From MGIIa-K1 sp964577145 (GTDB lineage: Archaea > Thermoplasmatota > Poseidoniia > Poseidoniales > Poseidoniaceae): 8,033 nucleotides of DNA. The notes under the pieces are model-generated. The model did not search any database, was not told the origin of the DNA, and was given only the letters and a program-made list of their open reading frames with translations. Of this stretch, positions 1-5,883 are shown one piece after another. The first letter of the stretch is position 1, and each line of letters begins with the position of its first letter. Position numbers and translations under genes: made by a program. The stretch is taken from NCBI GenBank assembly GCA_964577145.1, contig CAZNXM010000055.1, positions 1 through 8,033 on the forward strand, given 5' to 3'.

Positions 1-764
1 TTTGGTGGAGATGGTGGAGCCGCAGGAGGTGTTGGTGGTGAAGGTGGCTTTGGTGTAAGTGGCGCTAGCAGTGGGTCGCTAGAACCGCTTGAGACCGGAG
101 TAAGTGGAGATAATAACGGGTCATCAGTACGTGAAGGCTGTGCCATTGGTGCTTCTCTAATTGGATTGGCATTTAGGATAGGGGCATCATGCGCACCTTC
201 TGCTGATGTAGATGTCATTCCGGTTGAGAGTTTGGATAGGTCAGCCTTGATCAAAGTGTCACCGCCCTCTGCATTTTCAGCCGCATAGGATGACATTTGC
301 ACCAAATTAGGATTAATCATCTCTCGCTCCTTTACCTGTCCGAAATCAGCAAGATTGTCAGTAAATGCTCCAGTAAACAAAGACGAACCAATTGTGCTGG
401 CCAACTTTCGACCTTTCTGCAATTCGAATTCAAAATCTGCATCGAAGGAACCTAACTTTATCTCATCACCATTACCATCTAAAATGAAGGTCCATTGCCC
501 TGTAGAAATTGGAAACTCAAAGGTCCACTCTCTTTCGACACCGGGGCCGAGACTGGATACTCCTTCTTCAGAGCCGAATTTATTTCCAGCACTGGTAATA
601 ATGCTAACATCAAGGCCACCCATTGGAACCGGTGCCTCATTGGAGACTGAAATAACGGCGATTACGACATCTTCGTCATCATCATTAATGTCCATTTGAA
701 CGCTGACGAGATTTGCTTCAAGCGAACCACTTCTGCCCGATGTCGCACCACCCATGTCACTCAC
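1..764 (-). CDS. Beta-rich protein with proline-rich C-terminal region, partial (3' end off the left edge)
   Basis: The reading frame is open from 764 to the window edge: 254 residues visible and no stop. Residues about 14-115 alternate short hydrophobic strands with acidic turns (VVIAVISVSNEAPVP, LGPGVEREWTFEF, GQWTFILDGNGDE). This resembles an Ig-like or CARDB-like beta sandwich; it is a pattern impression, not a proven family. Residues about 140-210 are low in hydrophobics and probably disordered. A near-repeat follows, DPLLSPLTP (215-223) and DPLLAPLTP (230-238), then a Pro-rich run to the edge. No signal peptide or membrane segment is visible, so a cytoplasmic location is likely. I chose the GTG at 762-764 (protein begins MSDMGG) because GAGGGTGA lies 7 bases upstream. 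ATG at 755 and ATG at 911 are in-frame alternatives; the latter would overlap the RDD gene by 95 bases. It is probably the last visible gene of the helicase-RDD unit. Function unknown. Confidence 0.75.
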   Translation of the reverse strand, partial: MSDMGGATSGRSGSLEANLVSVQMDINDDDEDVVIAVISVSNEAPVPMGGLDVSIITSAGNKFGSEEGVSSLGPGVEREWTFEFPISTGQWTFILDGNGDEIKLGSFDADFEFELQKGRKLASTIGSSLFTGAFTDNLADFGQVKEREMINPNLVQMSSYAAENAEGGDTLIKADLSKLSTGMTSTSAEGAHDAPILNANPIREAPMAQPSRTDDPLLSPLTPVSSGSSDPLLAPLTPKPPSPPTPPAAPPSPP

Positions 765-771
765 CGCCCGC

Positions 772-779
772 TCACCCTC
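772..779 (-). promoter_or_regulatory. Ribosome binding site deciding the GTG start at 764
   Basis: GAGGGTGA on the minus strand pairs with the archaeal 16S 3' end (core GGTGA) and stands 7 bases before GTG 762-764. No comparable site precedes the upstream in-frame ATG at 911, so the shorter product is favoured. Confidence 0.55.
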
Positions 780-816
780 GGCTCCTGTACTTGAAGACAA
801 CTCCGACTTGGGCAAT

Positions 817-1332
817 TCAACGAAGTCCTGCCCTAGTTGTTTGAGGTAGGGACCAATCAACTGCGGCAACGGTATGATTTGCTCTATCAATTGGTGAGCG
901 TTTATCTTCATCGCGCCATGTTCTAACAAGTTCGATAATTCCGATTAACTGCCCAATTCCAGGGATGACATATCGCAACTTGTGAACCGCTCTTCTACCC
1001 CAATGAGACTCACCAAGTAGCGAGCCATCATCATGTACGATTGCAATCCTCATTGCTCTTTGACCTAATGACCTTCCAGCACTCTTACCGGTGTATTTGA
1101 AGTATAGCCAATAAATTGCAAAGTGCACAATTAGTGTCAGGATGAAGAAATGCGCTTGCCTAGTGGTAATTAATTCCCAATTCATGAGATATGCAAAGAA
1201 ATTACCTTTTGTCAAGAAATAAACAACGACAGTAATCAAGAGCGTATCGAGTATGAAAGCAACACCTCGCTTCCATACTGGAGCAATCAACATTCCTTCT
1301 GGAGCAGTTGCTGCTAAAGCAGCCTGAGCCAT
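817..1332 (-). CDS. RDD family integral membrane protein
   Basis: The protein is 171 residues from the chosen start. It has the RDD-family layout: an N-terminal helix carrying the conserved Arg and Asp (KRGVAFILD, R22 and D29) in TM1 at about 23-40, TM2 at about 61-79, and the typical cytoplasmic stretch GKSAGRSLGQRAMRIAIVHDDG (82-103, split here by position). A third hydrophobic segment lies at about 122-136. The C-terminus (DEDKRSPIDRANHTVAAV) matches the family's closing 'D..R.slhD..a.T.Vv' pattern. RDD proteins are small membrane proteins of mostly unknown role; some have been linked to ion transport, but nothing here identifies a substrate. The frame can start at ATG 1371 (184 aa), but only the ATG at 1330-1332 has a ribosome site (AAGGGTGG, 4 bases away). 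It sits between the helicase and the beta-rich protein in the same orientation. Confidence 0.85.
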   Translation of the reverse strand: MAQAALAATAPEGMLIAPVWKRGVAFILDTLLITVVVYFLTKGNFFAYLMNWELITTRQAHFFILTLIVHFAIYWLYFKYTGKSAGRSLGQRAMRIAIVHDDGSLLGESHWGRRAVHKLRYVIPGIGQLIGIIELVRTWRDEDKRSPIDRANHTVAAVDWSLPQTTRAGLR

Positions 1333-1336
1333 AGTT

Positions 1337-1344
1337 CCACCCTT
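1337..1344 (-). promoter_or_regulatory. Ribosome binding site favouring the internal RDD start
   Basis: AAGGGTGG lies 4 bases before ATG 1332. The same AGGTGG-like core at 4-5 bases spacing precedes the deacetylase start at 5131. The longer start at 1371 is preceded by a C-rich stretch with no such site. Confidence 0.5.
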
Positions 1345-1411
1345 GTTGAGAGTGACTGGTGAGTCCGCCATGGGAGGGGGTTGAGCATCCCCTTTGTGAA
1401 GATGACCATTA

Positions 1412-3361
1412 TCAATCTCTGATATGCCAAGCCATTAATCCAGATTCTGTGACCCAGTCTAGCCAAGCAGACCACTGGCCATCATGTCTCAAAGTTCGGT
1501 CATCGCCAATGACAATGAGTCCTCGCTTTGCACGTGTCATTGCTACATTTAGACGTCTTGCATCACTTAGAAATCCTACCTTGCCCTCTTCATTTGAACG
1601 CACAGTACTCATGACAATAACCTCTTTTTCGCGACCTTGATATCCATCCACAGTTTTGATTTCAAGCCCTTCATATCTATCATCCACAAGGTCCCTGATA
1701 AGTCGAACTTGTCCAGCATAAGGGGAAATAATCCCAATGTCTTCGGGTTGTAAATCACCAGGTTCTAACAAACCTTCTAGGATTTTTATTGTGACACCGG
1801 CTTCATCCATATTTGAGCGAGAAGAACCACTTTCCTCAGCGATCTCTGCTCCATGGACTGGTACGAAAGCCACAGGTTTGTCCCAATCTGGCCAAAGGAA
1901 TCCCGCAGGTGCAGGTCTGTCAGATGATGAGCATCCATCCTCGAGACGATTTTCATAAAACCTAGCTGAAGGGTATTCTCTAATCGAAGGATGCATGCGG
2001 TATTGAGTGGTAAGCATGTGGGCAGGAATTCCATTTTCCAATAATCGTTTGAATAGCGGAATATCGAGCCCACCCTCCTCAGCATTCCGGCTTGTAACTG
2101 TTGGCGGTAGTTGGCGATGGTCCCCGACGAGGATTAATTGGCGCGCCCCTTTCACAATTGGAACTAATGAACTTGGCTCAGTTGCTTGAGTCGCTTCATC
2201 AATCAATACAACAGGGAATCTTTTGCTAGATAGTGTGAAGTGACCGGCTCCAATATTAGTGGAGCATAGAACCTCAGCCCCTGAAAGAACATCTTCGACA
2301 ATCCTCTGTTCAAGCTCACGCATTTCACGGTAATTACGGTTGATATCTCTATGTGCAAGTCCCTTATCCTTACCTTTGAGGTCATGTAATTTGGCCCTTA
2401 TTCCCTCATTTTCTTCCCTGATGAAAGCAACTTCATCTTGCTTTGGATGGCTGGAAACTTTAGCATCTAATGTTGCTTCACGCAAATGCTCTCTCACTTT
2501 GACAGGGCGCCCGAAACGAACTGCTTTTACTCCTAGGTCAAGTAAGCCTTCAAGCAAATTATCAACGGCAACATTTGATTCTGCACATGCTAGAATCGGC
2601 CCTCGCCCCATCTGGACCATAGCAGAAAGGAGATGTACTGCAGTATGCGTTTTTCCAGTACCCGGGGGGCCTTGAATCAATGACAAACGCCGCCCGATTG
2701 CATTGTTTATTGCTATGCGTTGACTTCCATCTAACATTGCGCTTTTTAGACTCCAAGGCATTCTTTTTTGCCCATGCATTTCCGGTGGCATTTCAGCAGA
2801 TGCAGCAACATCATGCGGTTGGCAAAGAAGCAAATCCCGTAAAACGGTCCCACCATCGCCTTCTGTTGAATGGAATGAAATTAATGCTTCATGCATTCGG
2901 TCGTGAGCGACTCTATTTGCCCCGCGGTCAAGGCGCCATCCTCCTTTGCGAATATCACTTGGTTTTTCTGACACCACAATACGAATACGTCTAGAATTTC
3001 GATCTAAGACCACTCCTTCGATAACTTTCTCTCCCCATGGGCGCGCTCTACTGATAATTACCATGTCGCCGTGCCCAAATCGATGGAAGGGAAGAGACCC
3101 TCCTCCCCGCTGTTCGAAAACAAGAATTGGCTCGCCAAAAAATCTACCAGAACTACGACCCTGTAGGTCAAATAGCGCAATACCTGCGGAAAGGAGTTTT
3201 TGTTTTGACCATTTTTTCCAGCGCTCTTCTACTTGATTGAGTTCATCTTCCAACTCGACCCCAATGAGCTTTGTAAAGCAATCAAAATGGTCCTGACTGC
3301 GTTGCCATCGGTAATCGTGAGTTACCGCTTTTGATTGTTTAGAAGTGGACCTTGTGTCCAT
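1412..3361 (-). CDS. Superfamily 1B helicase of the UPF1/IGHMBP2 (DNA2-like) type
   Basis: An ATP-dependent nucleic-acid helicase of 649 residues from the chosen start. All core motifs are visible: Q motif around Q214 (SQRIAINNA); Walker A GPPGTGKT 231-238; motif Ia CAESNVAVDNL 259-269; Walker B VLIDEATQA 385-393; motif III LVGDHRQLPP 411-420; motif IV QYRMHP 453-458; motif V TVDGYQGREKEVIV 570-583; motif VI NVAMTRAKRGLIVIGD 605-620. The N-terminal about 200 residues include a small beta-barrel-like region (GHGDMVIISRA...VIEGVVLD) as in IGHMBP2-type enzymes. A charged helical insertion (about 300-360) lies between motifs Ia and II. There is no Cys/His-rich UPF1 domain and no nuclease domain, so it is neither UPF1 proper nor DNA2. 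A role on RNA or DNA cannot be told from sequence. The frame extends to ATG 3430, but that start has no ribosome site and leaves only 21 bases to the divergent gene. ATG 3361 has a strong site and leaves 90. It is first in the leftward unit. Confidence 0.93.
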   Translation of the reverse strand: MDTRSTSKQSKAVTHDYRWQRSQDHFDCFTKLIGVELEDELNQVEERWKKWSKQKLLSAGIALFDLQGRSSGRFFGEPILVFEQRGGGSLPFHRFGHGDMVIISRARPWGEKVIEGVVLDRNSRRIRIVVSEKPSDIRKGGWRLDRGANRVAHDRMHEALISFHSTEGDGGTVLRDLLLCQPHDVAASAEMPPEMHGQKRMPWSLKSAMLDGSQRIAINNAIGRRLSLIQGPPGTGKTHTAVHLLSAMVQMGRGPILACAESNVAVDNLLEGLLDLGVKAVRFGRPVKVREHLREATLDAKVSSHPKQDEVAFIREENEGIRAKLHDLKGKDKGLAHRDINRNYREMRELEQRIVEDVLSGAEVLCSTNIGAGHFTLSSKRFPVVLIDEATQATEPSSLVPIVKGARQLILVGDHRQLPPTVTSRNAEEGGLDIPLFKRLLENGIPAHMLTTQYRMHPSIREYPSARFYENRLEDGCSSSDRPAPAGFLWPDWDKPVAFVPVHGAEIAEESGSSRSNMDEAGVTIKILEGLLEPGDLQPEDIGIISPYAGQVRLIRDLVDDRYEGLEIKTVDGYQGREKEVIVMSTVRSNEEGKVGFLSDARRLNVAMTRAKRGLIVIGDDRTLRHDGQWSAWLDWVTESGLMAWHIRD

Positions 3362-3369
3362 TCGTCGAA

Positions 3370-3386
3370 CACCGCCCCTCTCACCC
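3370..3386 (-). promoter_or_regulatory. Ribosome binding site for the helicase start at 3361
   Basis: The minus strand reads GGGTGAGAGGGGCGGTG, with the last GGTG ending 8 bases before ATG 3361. This purine-rich block, inside the longer possible reading frame, is the main reason for preferring the internal start. Confidence 0.55.
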
Positions 3387-3435
3387 ATGATTGGGCCAAG
3401 TGTCTCTGGTATAGCATAATGTCGGCTCACATGGG

Positions 3436-3444
3436 AAGGTGAGG
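3436..3444 (+). promoter_or_regulatory. Ribosome binding site of the zinc-finger gene
   Basis: AAGGTGAGG stands 7 bases before ATG 3452 and is a strong match to the anti-Shine-Dalgarno core (AGGTGA). It is the best ribosome site in the window and fixes this start. Confidence 0.6.
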
Positions 3445-3451
3445 CTTAACA

Positions 3452-4552
3452 ATGAAACCAGTCGCCCGAGAAATGCTGATGCACATGTTCAAGCGCAAGG
3501 GGGGGGATGCAATTGAGAGCAATGTATGCCCATATTGCGAATTCATCAACGCCACTGGAGTCAGTACTTGCGTTCAATGCTATTACGAAATGGAGAAATC
3601 CGCCCGTGACCAAGGCGAATCGGTTTCATCCGAAGTTTCAAACAGTATTTTCGATGAACTAATGTCCGAAGAAGACGATTCTTGGGATGATGGAGAAGCA
3701 CTTGATGTAGTCTTGACAATGGACCAAGACCCGTTAGAAGTCAGCCAGTATGAAACAACAGATTTCTCTTCCGAAGAACCCGAAAAAATCGGTTTCATGG
3801 ATTCGAGGGCACCTGAACTTCACAATACAGTAATTCATCAAGTTGAAGATATTTCAATTGAAGACGTAGGTGAGGCACCTAAAGACTATTCAAAAATAGA
3901 TTTGAGTGGACATGACCCACTATCTGAGGTTGCTGAGCCTGTCCATTCAGGCCGAGGAGCAGTATTTTCTCCTCAATCGCCAAAGATGGATGATGACCTT
4001 CTAGGGCATATTGGTGGTAGTGAATTGCCATCATTACCTCCTGATGATTTGTATGACAATAAAGTAGATCTTACCGGGCAAGCAGCTCCACCACCACCTG
4101 CTCCGATTATTCAAGAACCAGTTCCAGAAGTTGTCAAGGCCCCGGCACCAACACCTGCAATCGCTCTGCCCGAATTTCCAATTGTTCAATCACCGGCCGA
4201 AGAACCCACGGTTTCAGCCGAAGAATCCACACCCGCACCTGAGCCAGAGGACGATGGTCGATTCTGGCCATGGCCAGCAGCAGAACCATGGGACCCTCGC
4301 CAAATCCATCGTGAGGTAGTAAGCGCATTGGAAGATGCAAAGTCAGGAAAGATAGATTCTGCTACTAAGACCATCGAAGAACTAGGACCTCATCTTGATG
4401 ATGCGAATGTGGATTTACTCTATCACATTGGGTTAGTACTCAAACAAATTGGTCGTGAAAACGATGTATCTTGGATGTTAGCAAGGGCACATTCTGCACT
4501 ACCCGAATCAGAACATGTTTCATCAGCAGTGGCCCACCTCGGCGTTAACTGA
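3452..4552 (+). CDS. RanBP2-type zinc finger protein with acidic/Pro-rich linker and TPR-like C-terminus
   Basis: A 366-residue protein of unknown function in three parts. Residues 26-43 form a four-cysteine zinc site, CPYC...CVQC, with spacing C-x2-C-x3-N-x6-C-x2-C. This is the RanBP2-type pattern, except that the usual Trp before the first Cys is absent. Residues about 50-270 are strongly acidic and then Pro/Ala/Glu-rich, hence probably disordered. They hold short recurring motifs: SKIDLSG (147-153) and NKVDLTG (203-209), DPLEV (93) and DPLSEV (155). After a Trp-rich hinge (W272, W274, W280), residues about 281-366 form helix pairs like a TPR-type repeat (HREVVSALEDAKSGKIDSATKTIEEL, split by position, then LLYHIGLVLKQIGRE). 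No signal peptide or membrane helix. The architecture suggests a cytoplasmic adaptor or scaffold. It is first in a three-gene operon with the GNAT and deacetylase genes. A run of eight G (3499-3506) lies in codons 16-19 without breaking the frame. Confidence 0.85.
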   Translation: MKPVAREMLMHMFKRKGGDAIESNVCPYCEFINATGVSTCVQCYYEMEKSARDQGESVSSEVSNSIFDELMSEEDDSWDDGEALDVVLTMDQDPLEVSQYETTDFSSEEPEKIGFMDSRAPELHNTVIHQVEDISIEDVGEAPKDYSKIDLSGHDPLSEVAEPVHSGRGAVFSPQSPKMDDDLLGHIGGSELPSLPPDDLYDNKVDLTGQAAPPPPAPIIQEPVPEVVKAPAPTPAIALPEFPIVQSPAEEPTVSAEESTPAPEPEDDGRFWPWPAAEPWDPRQIHREVVSALEDAKSGKIDSATKTIEELGPHLDDANVDLLYHIGLVLKQIGRENDVSWMLARAHSALPESEHVSSAVAHLGVN

Positions 4553-4558
4553 GGGGGG
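4551..4558 (+). promoter_or_regulatory. Ribosome binding site supporting the GTG start of the GNAT gene
   Basis: GAGGGGGG overlaps the stop codon of the zinc-finger gene (TGA 4550-4552) and lies 6 bases before GTG 4565. It supports the unusual GTG start and coupled translation of the two genes. Confidence 0.5.
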
Positions 4559-4564
4559 CGAATC

Positions 4565-5134
4565 GTGGACACACCGGAACTCGAAGTTGACGATAAAATC
4601 GTACTCCGTCCCGTAAATAGACGAATTCTTCCTGAAGTAAAACAGGCTTACCTTGAGGACCCTAATGCAACCCGTTCCGCCTTACCTTGGTTGAAGGACG
4701 GGGAAGAAGCGATTCGGCAAATTGCAGATTTGATGCTCGATTTAGAGATGCACCGTTCAGGAGACGCGGTGCACTTTTGGGCGATTCACAGACTATCCGA
4801 CAATGCATTCGTTGGAATGATTGGTCTAGGAGATGAATTACAACTAGCTGCATCAGCATATAATCTAGGCTATTGGGTTGTGAAAACCTCTCGTGGCCGA
4901 GGGATAACGAATAGATGCGTGGATCGTATTTTCAATTGGCTTGAGAAAACCAAAGGCCAGGCCTTAGTCGAGATCACTGTACACCCCCATAATGAAGCAG
5001 GGCTAAGCACATGCCGTTCAATCATGGAACGCTGGGGTGGATTAGCAGTCGAAGGTTTCGTCGGTATTGAGGTAGAAGGGAGGACTGTGCCTCATATTCT
5101 GCATCTGGTACAGATAGACAAGGTGGTTGAATGA
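4565..5134 (+). CDS. GNAT family N-acetyltransferase (RimJ/RimL-like)
   Basis: A 189-residue protein, normal length for a single-domain GNAT, which moves acetyl from acetyl-CoA to an amine. The opening IVLRPVNRRILPEV (about 12-25) is the usual beta1-alpha1 start of RimJ/RimL-like members. FWAIHRLSDNAFVGMIGL (71-88) fits beta2-beta4. YNLGYWVVKTSRGRGI (99-114) is motif A with the acyl-CoA pyrophosphate loop SRGRGI, followed by the helix TNRCVDRIFNWLEK. ITVHPHNEAGLSTCRSIMER (137-156) is motif B, matching the 'N..S..vleK.GF' region but with CRSIMERWGG in place of the commoner form. RimJ/RimL-like enzymes acetylate protein N-termini or small amines; the substrate here is unknown. GTG start, 12 bases after the zinc-finger gene. 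Its stop overlaps the deacetylase start in ATGA, so the three genes are co-transcribed and the last two probably translationally coupled. Confidence 0.88.
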   Translation: MDTPELEVDDKIVLRPVNRRILPEVKQAYLEDPNATRSALPWLKDGEEAIRQIADLMLDLEMHRSGDAVHFWAIHRLSDNAFVGMIGLGDELQLAASAYNLGYWVVKTSRGRGITNRCVDRIFNWLEKTKGQALVEITVHPHNEAGLSTCRSIMERWGGLAVEGFVGIEVEGRTVPHILHLVQIDKVVE

Positions 5135-5883
5135 AGCCGGTTTGGCTTACAGTAGATAGTGACGATATTCGCCACATACCAAAATCTCAAGGTCACCCAA
5201 CTCGCTCAATAGGCGTGAGCCATCAAGGTACTTCTCCCCAGATGGCTGAAGCGATGATATCGTTCAGAAAATGGTTGGACCGCACTCAAGTAACCATGAC
5301 AATTTTTGTGATTGCAGACCAATTGGACGATGAACAATTCACCACATGGCTTAGGGCGCTATTGGATTCCCATCCCCAAGTCACAATTGGCTGTCATGGC
5401 CTTACTCATCGGTGTTGGTCAGCATTTGAGGCAGATGAGGAAGGTTTTCTTTCTGCATTAGTTGAAGCAGATGTAAAACTCCATGCATTTGCGGGAGACC
5501 AATGGCGACCTTGGTTTAGAGCGCCTGCAGGATACATAGCACCATGGATGGCTCCTATCATTGCTAAGGCTGGTTTCGAATTAGATTCTAGTGTCAATCC
5601 TTCCTGGGTGGTCAGGCGTAAAGCAGGTCAATGGAAGGATTGGAATGCAGTGCAGAAAGCATTGAAGGATTCAGGATTAGTGAGTAGGCCGTGGCTGTGC
5701 AGATTTTCGTTACCAACATGTGGGCCTGCACTTTCAATTCCATTCCTTAGATGGAATGCAAAAAAAGCGTGGAGTAAACTCGGACCATTCGTCCTTCCAG
5801 AAGAGTCAGAGAATACAGTATATTGGCACATTCTTGACCATGGGCGTAAGAATGGAAAATGGACCCCTCCGCTCATGCTCTAG
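5131..5883 (+). CDS. NodB-fold polysaccharide deacetylase family protein
   Basis: A 250-residue carbohydrate esterase 4-like (NodB-fold) protein, predicted metal-dependent hydrolase removing acetyl or a similar group. The five motifs appear in order: VDSDD (8-12, the aspartates of motif 1); TIFVIADQLDD (57-67); CHGLTH (88-93, with H89 and H93 as metal ligands); RAPAG (130-134, motif 3, R130); LDSSVNP (151-157, motif 4); and WHILDHG (232-238, motif 5, H233). Motif 1 is VDSDD rather than TFDDG, closer to the FDVED form of the wider family. No signal peptide or membrane helix, so it probably acts in the cytoplasm on a soluble or lipid-linked precursor rather than on finished wall polymer. ATG 5131 overlaps the GNAT stop (ATGA), with AAGGTGG 4 bases upstream. 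Its last 11 bases overlap the convergent membrane-protein gene. Substrate unknown. Confidence 0.87.
   Translation: MKPVWLTVDSDDIRHIPKSQGHPTRSIGVSHQGTSPQMAEAMISFRKWLDRTQVTMTIFVIADQLDDEQFTTWLRALLDSHPQVTIGCHGLTHRCWSAFEADEEGFLSALVEADVKLHAFAGDQWRPWFRAPAGYIAPWMAPIIAKAGFELDSSVNPSWVVRRKAGQWKDWNAVQKALKDSGLVSRPWLCRFSLPTCGPALSIPFLRWNAKKAWSKLGPFVLPEESENTVYWHILDHGRKNGKWTPPLML

Larger units (their letters stand above)
3362..3451. promoter_or_regulatory. Divergent promoter region between helicase and zinc-finger gene
   Basis: This 90-base interval separates two divergent genes if the helicase starts at 3361. Near its centre is an AT-rich element, TATAGCATAAT at 3410-3420, which reads TATA-like on both strands. 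Rightward it would place transcription start near 3440, just ahead of the ribosome site AAGGTGAGG (3436-3444) and ATG 3452. Leftward it would give a start near 3388, just ahead of the helicase ribosome site. Position and symmetry fit archaeal TATA spacing; no clear BRE is seen. The promoter call is inference. Confidence 0.4.

Noticed and set aside
355..699. Plus-strand open frame of 114 codons
   Set aside because: It is antisense to the left-edge gene, whose protein has sensible strand/turn composition; the plus-strand product is Ser/Pro/Thr-rich with no motif.
2340..3236. Several plus-strand frames of about 95-110 codons opposite the helicase
   Set aside because: They lie antisense to conserved helicase motifs (for example Walker A) and their translations show no recognisable domain.
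3362..3430. Helicase start at ATG 3430
   Set aside because: No ribosome site, only 21 bases to a divergent gene, and the extra 23 residues show no domain character; ATG 3361 fits better, though the longer form is not excluded.
4131..4374. Overlapping short frames on both strands in the Pro/Glu-rich segment of the zinc-finger gene
   Set aside because: Biased composition of the disordered linker removes stops in other frames; no ribosome sites or domains support them.
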